Part shown: one piece after another, positions 1-8,273 of the stretch
Layout: every line of letters begins with the position of its first letter
How positions within the stretch are numbered: the stretch's first letter is position 1
Origin: Oligoflexia bacterium
GTDB lineage: Bacteria > Bdellovibrionota > UBA1018
NCBI GenBank assembly: GCA_031292385.1
Contig: JARLHE010000030.1
Coordinates: 1-48,681 of the forward strand
DNA: 48,681 bases
Direction: 5' to 3'
Notes under the pieces: model-generated
What the model was told of the DNA's origin: nothing
Database searches by the model: none
Seen by the model: only the letters and a program-made list of their open reading frames with translations
Translations under genes and position numbers: made by a program

Positions 1-279
1 AGATACTACGCGTCCGCGCTCAATCCGGCTGATTCGGCTGTGGCTGACGCCGGACGCCGCGGCAAGTTCACGGAGGGTCCATCCTCTTTTGAGCCGCTGT
101 AGCCGGATTTCAAATCCTCTGCGTTCTTCGGGGGTGACCATTTCGGGTGCTTGAAAAAGGACAGGATCGTAGCGCCTAAAGCACCTTCCACCGGATGGCC
201 AAGGTTGCCATTGCTTTACGTTTGAGAAGAGAATCTGTCTCAGGATAGGTTTTATTCGCCGAAACACCGCAAGAGCCAT
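1..279 (-). CDS. XRE-family HTH regulator, 3' end outside window
   Basis: The minus strand is open from an ATG at 277-279 to the window edge, giving 93 residues and no stop. From residue 47 the protein reads MVTPEERRGFEIRLQ, then LKRGWTLRELAAASGVSH and SRISRIERGR, a classic lambda-Cro/XRE helix-turn-helix with its recognition helix. The first 46 residues are basic and of unknown role. An AAGGA box lies about 10 nt before the ATG at 279, supporting that start; the internal ATG at 139-141 is the alternative and would begin just before the HTH domain. It is transcribed in the same direction as recA and downstream of it, but separated by the recA terminator. Target and effector cannot be told from the fragment. 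Confidence 0.75.
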   Translation of the reverse strand, partial: MALAVFRRIKPILRQILFSNVKQWQPWPSGGRCFRRYDPVLFQAPEMVTPEERRGFEIRLQRLKRGWTLRELAAASGVSHSRISRIERGRVVS

Positions 280-542
280 GGTTCGTTGTCCTTGTCGTGA
301 CTCGCCTCCACGAATTTCAAGGGCGATACGCCAGTTCGGGTCCACAAGAATCAGAGTCGTAAACGGCTCGCCCCAAATTGAATAGGGACTGAATTTTCTT
401 TTTAGCTGAGTTTTCATGCGGGATTGACCGCAAAATCAATGCCGCGCACCAAAACGACAAGTTTTTGCAGAAAGTAAATTCCAGGTCGTGGAAGGAGCGC
501 CCTGACTTGTCGGCATGTAGCACACGGGCTTCTGAACGTAAA
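280..542. other. Intergenic region between recA terminator and XRE gene
   Basis: No convincing gene is seen. The open frame on the minus strand at 317-580 runs through the recA terminator, has a non-family composition and is judged spurious. The stretch must hold the promoter of the XRE gene on the minus strand, but no -35/-10 pair clearly stands out. Confidence 0.5.
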
Positions 543-577
543 AAGCCCCGGTCAGGGATGATCCTCGACCGGGGCTT
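543..577 (-). terminator. Rho-independent terminator of recA
   Basis: An 11-bp perfect stem, AAGCCCCGGTC at 543-553 with GACCGGGGCTT at 567-577, encloses a 13-nt loop. Read on the minus strand the stem is followed by a run of T. It starts 29 nt after the recA stop codon, so it should end the recA transcript. Confidence 0.92.
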
Positions 578-605
578 CATGATACGTTTGCGCTAAACGA
601 GTGGA

Positions 606-1775
606 TTACTTTTTAGCGGGCTGGGCTTTGGCCGACATGGCCGCGGCATTCGCCTTGGCTTTCGCGGCTTCAACGGCTGCGATAGCTGCCGGTACCGGTG
701 CTCCAGCAGCGGTAGCACCGGCTCCGGGAGCCGCGGCTTTTTGGCCGATCCCGACCTTCTTCAGAACTTCTTCGCGGATGGTCTTCACCATTTCCGGACG
801 TTCTTTCAGATAGTTGCGGGCGTTGTCACGGCCTTGGCCGATGCGCTCGTCCTTGTAGGTGTACCAGGTGCCGCTCTTATCGATGATGTTGTGAGCCGCG
901 GCGAGGTCCAGAAGGTCGCCTTCTTTGGAGATGCCTTCACCGTAGAGAATATCGAATTCGACTTCACGGAACGGAGGCGCCATCTTGTTCTTCACGACTT
1001 TGACGCGCGTGCGATTTCCGATGACGTTCTCGCCTTCCTTGATCGCGGCGATACGGCGGATATCGAGACGGACCGAGGAGTAGAACTTGAGAGCGTTACC
1101 GCCGGTGGTGGTTTCCGGGTTGCCGAACATCACGCCGATCTTCATGCGGATCTGATTGATGAAGATGACCAGCGTTTTGCTGCGGTTGATGCTGCCGGTG
1201 AGCTTACGAAGCGCTTGGGACATCAAGCGAGCCTGCAAGCCCATGTGCGAGTCGCCCATTTCGCCTTCGATTTCGGCGCGCGGAACGAGTGCCGCGACGG
1301 AGTCGACCACGAGAAGATCCACGCCGCCGGAGCGCACGAGCATGTCGGCGATTTCGAGCGCCTGCTCGCCGGTATCCGGTTGCGAGATCAATAAATCATC
1401 GGTGCGTACGCCGAGCTTGCGCGCATAGGTCACGTCGAGCGCGTGTTCCGCGTCGACGAACGCGGCCACGCCGCCTTGTTTTTGGATTTCAGCGATCGCG
1501 TGAAGGGTCAGAGTCGTTTTGCCCGAAGACTCCGGTCCATAAACTTCCATGATTCGGCCGCGCGGATAGCCGCCAATGCCTAATGCGATATCGAGGCCCA
1601 AGGATCCCGTGGGAACCGCGGGTACGTCGGTTTGGCTCAAGCTGTCGTTCAAGCCGAGGCGCATAATCGAGCCCTTGCCGAACTGCTTTTCGATCGCCTG
1701 AACCGCGAGATCGATCGCTTTGTTTTTCTGGTCGCTATTCGTTGCGAAGGTCGTTGGTTGGTCCATATTACTCAT
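606..1775 (-). CDS. recA: Recombinase RecA
   Basis: RecA forms ATP-dependent filaments on single-stranded DNA, drives strand exchange and acts as coprotease for LexA-type repressors. The 389-aa product has Walker [10 protein letters not shown] at residues 80-88, Walker B LLVVDS, and the L2 loop [13 protein letters not shown]. The start is ATG at 1775 (MSNMDQ) because AAGGAG lies 9 nt upstream; the frame is open 63 nt further but without a ribosome site. The last 45-50 residues form an Ala/Lys/Pro-rich tail (ending AKAQPAKK) instead of the acidic tail of enterobacterial RecA. A strong terminator follows. Confidence 0.98.
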   Translation of the reverse strand: MSNMDQPTTFATNSDQKNKAIDLAVQAIEKQFGKGSIMRLGLNDSLSQTDVPAVPTGSLGLDIALGIGGYPRGRIMEVYGPESSGKTTLTLHAIAEIQKQGGVAAFVDAEHALDVTYARKLGVRTDDLLISQPDTGEQALEIADMLVRSGGVDLLVVDSVAALVPRAEIEGEMGDSHMGLQARLMSQALRKLTGSINRSKTLVIFINQIRMKIGVMFGNPETTTGGNALKFYSSVRLDIRRIAAIKEGENVIGNRTRVKVVKNKMAPPFREVEFDILYGEGISKEGDLLDLAAAHNIIDKSGTWYTYKDERIGQGRDNARNYLKERPEMVKTIREEVLKKVGIGQKAAAPGAGATAAGAPVPAAIAAVEAAKAKANAAAMSAKAQPAKK

Positions 1776-1810
1776 GAGTATTTTCTCCTTGGGGCAGCGC
1801 GTGAGCACTG

Positions 1811-1838
1811 AACGTACCAATAAAGATTGGGAAGTCAA
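1811..1838 (-). promoter_or_regulatory. Candidate recA promoter with inverted repeat
   Basis: On the minus strand TTGACT (1833-1838) and TACGTT (1811-1816) are spaced 16 nt apart, about 36 nt before the recA start. Between them sits a perfect inverted repeat, CCAAT-AAAG-ATTGG (1817-1830). Its location in the spacer fits a repressor site. It matches neither the E. coli nor the Gram-positive LexA box, so identity as an SOS operator is a guess. Confidence 0.4.
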
Positions 1839-1865
1839 AGCGGGTTCGAAATTTTTATCGGATGC

Positions 1866-2399
1866 TTACAATGCGTTGCGAAAAACGTGGAACTCGTTGA
1901 GGATTATCATCACGATGAGGCCTTGAACGCCGGCGAGCAGGTCATCTCCCATGACGCCGAACCCTCCGTACCAAGGAGATCCTCCTTTCGCTTTTTTCTT
2001 GGACCATCGATCCAGCTGTCGGACCGGCGCGATTTTAATGATGTCGAAAAGCCGGAAGAGGACGAACGCCGCGAGCCATTCCCAAGCGGTGGATTGCCGG
2101 GTTAACAGAAATGTCGTGATTCCGATTCCGAGCACCTCGTCGATGACGATGCACTGATTGTCGCCTGTTTGCATCGCTTCATCGAAAACTTTCGCCGCCC
2201 AGGTCCCTACGAGCAGGATCGCGACGAGGATTTCCAATTTATAGGGCCAGCCCCAGTCGGCAAAGTACCAAAAAAGCGGCACGGCCACGGCGGATCCCGC
2301 GGTTCCGGGCATTTTCGGCACGAGGCCCGCGCCGCCGGCCGTTCCGATCCAAACTGCGACCCAGGTCTGAAAATTTTTGACTCGATCCCAATAAACCAT
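1866..2399 (-). CDS. pgpA: Phosphatidylglycerophosphatase A
   Basis: PgpA removes the phosphate from phosphatidylglycerophosphate in the inner membrane to make phosphatidylglycerol. The 177-aa protein shows the family motifs in order: MPGTAGS near residue 30, DNQCIVIDE near residue 80, FRLFDIIKIAPV near 115 and GFGVMGDDLLAG near 147, with hydrophobic segments between them. The acidic residues of the second and fourth motifs are the probable Mg-binding and catalytic residues. It begins 3 nt after the stop of the upstream thioesterase gene, so the two form an operon, and its stop lies about 90 nt before the recA start in the same direction. Confidence 0.93.
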   Translation of the reverse strand: MVYWDRVKNFQTWVAVWIGTAGGAGLVPKMPGTAGSAVAVPLFWYFADWGWPYKLEILVAILLVGTWAAKVFDEAMQTGDNQCIVIDEVLGIGITTFLLTRQSTAWEWLAAFVLFRLFDIIKIAPVRQLDRWSKKKAKGGSPWYGGFGVMGDDLLAGVQGLIVMIILNEFHVFRNAL

Positions 2400-2402
2400 G
2401 GC

Positions 2403-2795
2403 TCATTCACTCCAAAGACGAGAATAAGGTTCCGTCATTTCAACCGGGCGTCCGTTCTCGTTTACGACGACGGATTTCACGGTCGCGCTCGTGACCAGCA
2501 CGCCGTCGCGGTAAATCATTTGCTCGAGCGTGAAGCGGGCGCGGCTTTGTTCGATCACGCGGGTTTGGATTTCGAGCTGATCTCCCATGAAAGTGGGTTT
2601 CAGGTAACGGACTTCGATTTGGGCGATGACGGGCCAGCGTTTGTCCCGCGTGATCAGCTCGAGCGTGATGCCTTCTTCGGCCAGCATTTTCCAGCGCGCA
2701 TGCTCGAAGTAGTTGAGGTACACGCCATGATTGACGTGCCCGAAGCTATCAAGCTCATATCCGCGGACTTCAAGCTGGCAGCGATAGGTTTTCAT
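2403..2795 (-). CDS. YbgC-like acyl-CoA thioesterase (hotdog fold)
   Basis: This 130-aa protein belongs to the 4-hydroxybenzoyl-CoA thioesterase-like hotdog family. It shows RGYELDSFGHVNHGVYLNYF near residues 11-30, corresponding to the family's aspartate-containing catalytic loop and first long helix, and a second half (FTLEQMIYRDG, ATVKSVVVNENGRP) typical of the beta-sheet. The probable reaction is hydrolysis of acyl-CoA thioesters; the acyl chain is unknown. It lies just before pgpA, consistent with a role connected to phospholipid metabolism. The length is normal for the family and the ATG at 2795 is the only reasonable start. Confidence 0.85.
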   Translation of the reverse strand: MKTYRCQLEVRGYELDSFGHVNHGVYLNYFEHARWKMLAEEGITLELITRDKRWPVIAQIEVRYLKPTFMGDQLEIQTRVIEQSRARFTLEQMIYRDGVLVTSATVKSVVVNENGRPVEMTEPYSRLWSE

Positions 2796-2856
2796 ATATA
2801 AACAATTTCACCCGGGCGTCAGTTTGCCCAGTATTGTGTCACGAATCGCCCGGCCT

Positions 2857-2877
2857 CACAAGATCCTAAAGCTTGTG
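2857..2877. promoter_or_regulatory. Inverted repeat in divergent intergenic region
   Basis: CACAAG (2857-2862) and CTTGTG (2872-2877) form a perfect 6-bp inverted repeat with a 9-nt spacer between the divergent thioesterase and RelA/SpoT-like genes. It could be an operator for either gene. No regulator is identified. Confidence 0.3.
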
Positions 2878-2926
2878 CAAATTTTTATATTGATGATCAT
2901 CGCTTCACAAGGATAGTGGAAAGAGT

Positions 2927-4180
2927 ATGAGTACTTCGTTACTTCGCGATCGATTTGATTTCCGTCCTGATGTCCTGGACGTCATCATCAGCGGCAAGTC
3001 GGCGCTTGATACTCCGAATTCGTTTCAGCTGAAGACCGCTCAAGAGGCGAGCGACTTCATCGACAGCTATGGCTACGATCTGGACAAGCCGGTCGAGAAC
3101 GCCGAAGTGTTGGGGAATTGCCACGAAGCGCTGAATTTCATCCGTAAACATTTTTTACTGCCCGAAAACCCGAACGGCCTGAAACTTGAGGTGCCGCGCA
3201 AAATCCTGGAGATCACCGACGTACGGGATCTGTTTCTTTTGGCGGGGTATCATTACCCCGGGCAGACGCACGACGGCCAGGGAGTTTATCTCCGGGATTG
3301 GTCGTGCAGCTTGCTTAAGGTGATGCACACGATCGCTCACATCGATCGCGACCTGCGATCGCCTTACATCAGCGATATTCAGCAGCAGATCTTCGACCGC
3401 TTCTACAAATTCATCCATCGCGACCCCGACGGGCATCTTTACCTGGGCGATGACCAGTCCTCGCGGATCGATCTCGCCGCGTTCGAGACGAAGCCGAAGA
3501 AATCGCGGGATTCGATCATCCTCAAGCTTTTGCACAAACCCGAGAACGTCGCCGAGGACATCTTCGATCGCGTCGGCATCCGGTTCGTGACCCGTACCCG
3601 CCTGGGAGCCCTCGAGGTGGTCAAGTTTTTGAAAGACCGGATGATCGTCATCCCCGCCAACATCAAACCGAGCCGCTCCAGGAACACGCTCATCGACATT
3701 CCGGCTTTTCGCAAAGTCTTGGCCGAGCAGCTTGGGCGGGCCGAAAGCGGCAAGGTGACCTATGGGTCCCTGCTGGATCCCCTCGAAAACTTTCTGGAGG
3801 AGGCGGCGCTCACCGCGTCTTCGGGAGCGGTCGCGAACCCGGATAACCCGCATTCGAGCGAGTTTTATCGCGCGATCCAGTTCACCGCCCGTCAGCTCAT
3901 CAAGCTCAAGAATACGATGTACGACGATCTTCGGGAACTGAAGAGCCGGTCTCGGGCTTCCGGCCTCGATGAGGATATTTCGAAAATTCTCGAGCGCATC
4001 GACCTGAAAAGCGTGCAACGTGAGATCCGCTTTTTTTATCCATATGAAGTGCAAATCATGGACATGAAGAGCCATGAGCAAAACGAGCGCGGACGCAGCG
4101 CCCACAGCGAGTACAAAAGAGCGCAAGTGCAGACCGCTCTGAAGCGAGTGATGGGAAGCCTCGTGGATGCCGTTCGATAG
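2927..4180 (+). CDS. RelA/SpoT-synthetase-like protein (TIGR04552-like family)
   Basis: A 417-aa soluble protein without a signal peptide. From memory it resembles the deltaproteobacterial families NCBI calls TIGR04552/TIGR04562, for which I know no function. Motifs visible here recall the (p)ppGpp synthetase fold: a basic segment KKSRDSIILKLL (191-202), EDIFDRVGIRFVTRT (210-224) aligned with the Asp-containing YDLIAIR motif, NIKPSRSRNTLID (245-257) where RelA has its G-loop, and YEVQIMDMKSHEQNERG (373-389) plus SAHSEYKRAQ (391-400), which match the EVQIRT...AE.G.AAHW.YK end of the synthetase domain. The G-loop Tyr seems absent, so the substrate may differ. GGAAAGAGT precedes the ATG. It overlaps the next gene by 14 nt. 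Confidence 0.7.
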   Translation: MSTSLLRDRFDFRPDVLDVIISGKSALDTPNSFQLKTAQEASDFIDSYGYDLDKPVENAEVLGNCHEALNFIRKHFLLPENPNGLKLEVPRKILEITDVRDLFLLAGYHYPGQTHDGQGVYLRDWSCSLLKVMHTIAHIDRDLRSPYISDIQQQIFDRFYKFIHRDPDGHLYLGDDQSSRIDLAAFETKPKKSRDSIILKLLHKPENVAEDIFDRVGIRFVTRTRLGALEVVKFLKDRMIVIPANIKPSRSRNTLIDIPAFRKVLAEQLGRAESGKVTYGSLLDPLENFLEEAALTASSGAVANPDNPHSSEFYRAIQFTARQLIKLKNTMYDDLRELKSRSRASGLDEDISKILERIDLKSVQREIRFFYPYEVQIMDMKSHEQNERGRSAHSEYKRAQVQTALKRVMGSLVDAVR

Positions 4181-5339
4181 CGATATCGCATTGATCGGCA
4201 CGGGGGTGGCGCCGCTGGTGGCCGCGAGCCATTTGCTTTCCCTCGGCAAGTCGATATTGCTCCTCAATCCCGATTCCGATTTTTTCCTCGAAGACTCCGA
4301 GCTGCCGCTGGACCCGCTCCTGCATGGCGTGAAAATCACGCCAGCCCGGCTCAGCGCGCAGCGGGTGGACGATTCCTTGCGGGTGATCGAGCCGTATTTT
4401 CCCGGCGCTATCGAGCGCTGGCCCGCTTCGCCGTCGCAGGCCCGCGGGTTTCGTGACCCCGAGGCTCCGCATATCCGGAGCCGCGCGCGACTTTGGTTGC
4501 CGATGACCGACGAACTCGAGGCGCCTTACGTCGAGTCATCCGATTTAGGGCTCAACCCTCAGATACTGGAGGGCGTCCAGGCGCTCGTGAAGTTTCCGGG
4601 AATGGCCCCGGGGCGCCCCGGGAATTCCGTGGCCCGGGCATTGATGGTTTCGAAGCTCGCCGATGTGGACGTCTCGCGCTACCGCAACGGCTTGCTTGAG
4701 TTCATGCGCGAACGGTTGGGTCGCGAGGGCGTCGTTTGCAACGCCTCGTCGCTCGAGCTGACTCCCGAAGGAGTGCGTTTTCGCTCGCAGGGCGTGGCCA
4801 GCACCGCGCGCCTGCGCTTGGGCGCCCTGATTTTCTGGACCCCTCGGCTGAGCAGTTGGATTTTGGGACAGGCGAAACGCCAAGGCGCCAAACTGCCCAT
4901 GCCGGTCGGCGTGAGGCTTTGGGAACAATGGTCGATCTTGTCGAGGGACGAGGTCGATCCGAGCGTGGTGGGAATTTGGGACGGGCGCATGGCCGTCTGG
5001 GCGGACGGCGAGGGGGCCCCCGGTACGCGGCAGCTTGCCGTTCTTCGCGCCGGCCCGCTCGTTTCGCTCGACTCGCTGCAAGCGAGGCGGGAGGGAGTGA
5101 GCTGGGCGTCGAGCGAATCTTTCGATGCTTTGGGCGCGCTGTGCCGTGAATTTCTGCATTGGGAAAGATACACGATTCGCGGAATGCGGCCGCGCGCGAT
5201 TTTCGAGTGGGGCCCAGGCGAGCCGGATGGCGTCGCCTCGGTTTTCGACACCCCTACTTTCGTGGTTCAAAAAAGCGACGGTCCCTTGCGCGACGTGGTT
5301 GAGGCCGCCCGGCGCGCGTGCGATCGCCTGCAATTGTGA
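4167..5339 (+). CDS. FAD/NAD(P)-dependent oxidoreductase-like protein
   Basis: A 390-aa protein that opens with a dinucleotide-binding beta-alpha-beta fold: DIALIGTGVAPLVAASHLL (residues 6-24), a glycine-rich loop, and a second strand ending LLLNPD. The rest has no motif I recognise and no membrane segment or Cys cluster. It starts inside the last codons of the RelA/SpoT-like gene and lies 20 nt before the large iron-sulfur flavoprotein, so the three are probably cotranscribed. It could be the substrate-oxidising flavin subunit feeding electrons to its downstream partner, but the substrate is unknown. A pure NAD(P)-binding role is the alternative. Confidence 0.6.
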   Translation: MPFDSDIALIGTGVAPLVAASHLLSLGKSILLLNPDSDFFLEDSELPLDPLLHGVKITPARLSAQRVDDSLRVIEPYFPGAIERWPASPSQARGFRDPEAPHIRSRARLWLPMTDELEAPYVESSDLGLNPQILEGVQALVKFPGMAPGRPGNSVARALMVSKLADVDVSRYRNGLLEFMRERLGREGVVCNASSLELTPEGVRFRSQGVASTARLRLGALIFWTPRLSSWILGQAKRQGAKLPMPVGVRLWEQWSILSRDEVDPSVVGIWDGRMAVWADGEGAPGTRQLAVLRAGPLVSLDSLQARREGVSWASSESFDALGALCREFLHWERYTIRGMRPRAIFEWGPGEPDGVASVFDTPTFVVQKSDGPLRDVVEAARRACDRLQL

Positions 5340-5359
5340 TGATGAACTGAGATTACGGA

Positions 5360-7306
5360 ATGAAGAAGATTCTTCGCGATGGTGAATTCGATGTTGTCGT
5401 TGCCGCCGCTCCGGGCGTGACGGAGTGGCCTTCGGTCGGCGCGCGCGTCATCACGTCCATTTGCGCCGAGGCGGGTCTTTCCGTCGGCGCTTTCGGCGGA
5501 GACGATCTGCGCGTGCGCGGCGTGATCCCCCTGCCGGGAACGGGCGCGGTCGCGATCGCGGAAGACGTTCAAGGGCGAATTCACCGCATTCACGCACGCG
5601 CGGTCGTCAAGCTCGGCCCGCAGCCGCAATCGCCGGATCCCTTCACGGGATGGCAGCAGCCCGGATTGATTCCTTTGTCCACGGCGGTCCGGCTTTTCCG
5701 GGAGACGCACGTTCGCTGGGATCCCGGGGTCGCGATTTTGGGATCCGGCAATCGCGCGCTTCGGTTCGGGTGCGCGCTGCTCGAATCCGGGGTTCCGGAA
5801 GTCTACTGTATCGAGCCTAATCCGCAGTGGGGGGCGAAACGTTTCTCGGGTTGGGAGGTGGAGCGCCGGCGGTTCGAGATTTTGGGCGGCAAAATGATCG
5901 AAGCCACGCCGGTCCGGCTTTCGCTCAAATCCGCGCTCCGCTGGGAGTTCCGCATTCAAGACTCGCTTGGCGTTCGCGTCCTGGAGGTCTGTCGCGTGGT
6001 ATCGGCGGGGCCGTTCGGCACTCGCGACGAGGTCCGCGAATATCCCGAAGGCTCTTTTCTTTTCGAACTGACTCAATCAGCCGGCACGACTCCGGACGAG
6101 GATATCGAAGGTTGGGTGATGGAAGAAGAGCGCGCCCGCTGGCTCGGCGCGAAGATCGCGCGCGCCCTCTCCAGCGATCTGCCGAGCGAGCCGCGCGAGG
6201 AACTCGATCGCGTTTACCGAAACGCGCGGAGCCGGCTGAAACGTTATTTTCGCCATCGGGAGGAGCCGTTCAACCCGGTTTATGAGGGAAAGTGGATCGC
6301 GCCCGGGGATGCCCGCGCTATCCGCGAGTTTTCGGGCGCTCCACGGATCGCGCAGAAAATCCGAAACGTCGCATCCATCGAATGCTTCGAGCAGATCCCC
6401 TGCCGTCAGTGCCAGATCGCCTGTCCCACCGACGCGATCTTCCTCGGAAGGGTGCCGCGCGATCCGGAATCATCCATTTTAAATGAAGATGCTTGCACGG
6501 CTTGCGGGCTTTGCCTTGAGGCCTGTCCGAGCGGCGTGCCGCTGATGATCGAGGAAAAGGACAGCCTGCCCACCGCGCGCCTCACCTTGCCGTGGCGGGG
6601 AATCCCGGCCTGGAAGCCGGGCGAGTTCGCGCAGCTTTTGAATCGGCGAGGCGAAAATCTCGGGACCGTGCGCGTCGTGGGCGAATCCACGAGCGTCGGA
6701 CGCCCCCAACTCGTGCAGATCGAGGTGCCGACCCATCTGGCTTGGGAAGGCCGGGGCCTCAAGCGCGTGCGCAAGGAGAACGCCGAAGACGAAGTCTATC
6801 TCGCGATGGTGCAGCGTTCGTCCGAGGGCACCGGGTCGAAAGTCGAAATCGCGTTCAACGGGGAAAAACGGCTCGTGCGCGATCAGATCCCGGTGGCGGC
6901 CGCGCTTTTCGAGACCGGCTGGAACCGGGAAGGCGACGCGCTCTTCTGCCGCGACGGAAGCTGTGGTCTTTGTTCCATCTCGGTCGATGGGGATCGAAAG
7001 CTTGCCTGTCAGACCCTGACTCATCGGGGGATGTCGATTCAGACTTCCAATGTTCAGTCGGATCCGGCGTCCTCCGTTCTTTGCCCGTGTTTGGGCGTCA
7101 CTCGCGAGGAAGTCGAAAAGCGTCTTCTGAACGGCGAGCTGGGCTCGGTCGAGGCCGTGATCTCGGTCTCTCACGTCGGGGAAGGACGATGCCACGGACG
7201 CCTTTGCATGGATCCGTTTTTGCGCCAGCTCAAGGCATCGGGAATCGATACGGATTCCTGGATCGATTGGCGCTTTCCCTGGTCGGATTGGTCGATGCAG
7301 GGTTAA
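5360..7306 (+). CDS. Multidomain flavo/iron-sulfur oxidoreductase (2x4Fe-4S, 2Fe-2S, BFD-like)
   Basis: A 648-aa protein with an unusual domain series. Residues 1-240 resemble the nucleotide-binding half of HcnB/sarcosine-oxidase-alpha-like flavoproteins, with a second Rossmann loop AILGSGNRALRFG (125-137). Then come two 4Fe-4S sites: Cys342, 348, 351, 355 (IPCRQCQIACP) and Cys379, 382, 385, 389 (CTACGLCLEACP). A plant-type 2Fe-2S site follows with Cys530, 535, 538 and 550, then a BFD-like 2Fe-2S domain with Cys575, 577, 611 and 616. All expected ligands are present. The set suggests a soluble dehydrogenase passing electrons from a flavin through several clusters. The substrate is unknown; amine, amino acid or opine oxidation is suggested by relatives. 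It is convergent with the next gene, 6 nt apart. Confidence 0.8.
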   Translation: MKKILRDGEFDVVVAAAPGVTEWPSVGARVITSICAEAGLSVGAFGGDDLRVRGVIPLPGTGAVAIAEDVQGRIHRIHARAVVKLGPQPQSPDPFTGWQQPGLIPLSTAVRLFRETHVRWDPGVAILGSGNRALRFGCALLESGVPEVYCIEPNPQWGAKRFSGWEVERRRFEILGGKMIEATPVRLSLKSALRWEFRIQDSLGVRVLEVCRVVSAGPFGTRDEVREYPEGSFLFELTQSAGTTPDEDIEGWVMEEERARWLGAKIARALSSDLPSEPREELDRVYRNARSRLKRYFRHREEPFNPVYEGKWIAPGDARAIREFSGAPRIAQKIRNVASIECFEQIPCRQCQIACPTDAIFLGRVPRDPESSILNEDACTACGLCLEACPSGVPLMIEEKDSLPTARLTLPWRGIPAWKPGEFAQLLNRRGENLGTVRVVGESTSVGRPQLVQIEVPTHLAWEGRGLKRVRKENAEDEVYLAMVQRSSEGTGSKVEIAFNGEKRLVRDQIPVAAALFETGWNREGDALFCRDGSCGLCSISVDGDRKLACQTLTHRGMSIQTSNVQSDPASSVLCPCLGVTREEVEKRLLNGELGSVEAVISVSHVGEGRCHGRLCMDPFLRQLKASGIDTDSWIDWRFPWSDWSMQG

Positions 7307-7312
7307 GACCAC

Positions 7313-8269
7313 TCAGTATTTAAGCTCTTTCAAAAACTGCTCGATCTTCACATTCACCAGATCCGGCAAGTCCATCTGCGGGCAGTGGCTGCCGTGCTTG
7401 ATGACCTCCAGGCGGCTGCCTGGAATCAGCTGATGCAGCAATTCCTGCTGCGCGAGCGGCGTGATTTTGTCGCGCTCGCCGGCGATCAGAAGCGTGGGCA
7501 CTTTGATTTCATGGAGCCATGAGGTGGCATCGTAAGAATCGTAGCTCGCGATCAGGTGAAGCAAGGTCGAAGGGTCAAGCTTCGCCATCTGGTCGACATA
7601 GAGTTGCACGTCTTCCGGCGCGGTGAGATGCGGGTTGAAGCCGCCGAACTGGATCAGCGCGCGGGCGAGGGGGTTTCCCTTTTGAAAAGTCCAGATTTTG
7701 TTCAATAGCGCGGGCGACCGGCGATGAAGCATGCGCGCGAGCTCGAAAACGGGCTCGAGAACGTTGTTGTTGAAAAGCAGGGTTTCCAGCGGCCGTTTGG
7801 CCGTGCCGTTCGCGAGCACCATGCCGAGCACGCGCTCGGGCTGCTGGCGATAGACCTCCAGCACGGTGTTCACGCCCATGCTGTGGCCCAGAAAAACGGC
7901 TTCTTTGATTCCGATTTCGTCGAGAAACAAGAACAGGTCCTGGGCGAGGGTTTCGACCGTGAGGCTGTTCATGTCCTTGGGAGTGTCCGAGTTGCCGTGG
8001 CCGCGGTAATCCATCCAGGCCGCCTGGTAGCCATGGCAGAAATGCTCGATTTGGTAAGTCCAGTGAAGGCTTGAGCAGACTAGCCCGTAGCAGAAGACGA
8101 GAGGTTTCCCGGCTCCTTCAACGCTGTAAAAAAGCCGGGTCCCGTCCGGGCTTTGCAGGTAGCCGTGCGCCAGTGGCGGGCGTTCGGGATTTAGGGCCGG
8201 AGTCGAACGGCCTTTGGCGCGATGACCTGTAGGCCGAGCCTTTTTCTTCAGCTGAATGAATGGCGCCAT
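7313..8269 (-). CDS. Alpha/beta-hydrolase
   Basis: The 318-aa protein has the alpha/beta-hydrolase core after an N-terminal basic, Pro-rich extension of about 35 residues. A strand-turn LVFCYGLVCSS, the DYRGHGNSD loop, the nucleophile elbow GHSMG (Ser, near residue 150), the acid region LLIAGERDKITP and the His in HGSHCPQMD are all visible, so Ser-Asp-His catalysis should be intact. Substrate cannot be inferred; esterase, lactonase and haloperoxidase-like relatives share this pattern. It begins 4 nt after the XRE regulator stop, so it is probably translated from the regulator's transcript and autoregulated with it. Confidence 0.88.
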   Translation of the reverse strand: MAPFIQLKKKARPTGHRAKGRSTPALNPERPPLAHGYLQSPDGTRLFYSVEGAGKPLVFCYGLVCSSLHWTYQIEHFCHGYQAAWMDYRGHGNSDTPKDMNSLTVETLAQDLFLFLDEIGIKEAVFLGHSMGVNTVLEVYRQQPERVLGMVLANGTAKRPLETLLFNNNVLEPVFELARMLHRRSPALLNKIWTFQKGNPLARALIQFGGFNPHLTAPEDVQLYVDQMAKLDPSTLLHLIASYDSYDATSWLHEIKVPTLLIAGERDKITPLAQQELLHQLIPGSRLEVIKHGSHCPQMDLPDLVNVKIEQFLKELKY

Positions 8270-8273
8270 TCTC

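Noticed and set aside
317..580. 87-codon frame upstream of the XRE gene (minus)
   Set aside because: It includes the recA terminator hairpin and has no family-like features or ribosome site.
741..1394. 217-codon plus-strand frame opposite recA
   Set aside because: Antisense shadow of a highly conserved gene.
3155..4339. 394-codon minus-strand frame opposite the RelA/SpoT-like gene
   Set aside because: Antisense shadow; high GC creates long open frames and the plus-strand protein has clear motifs.
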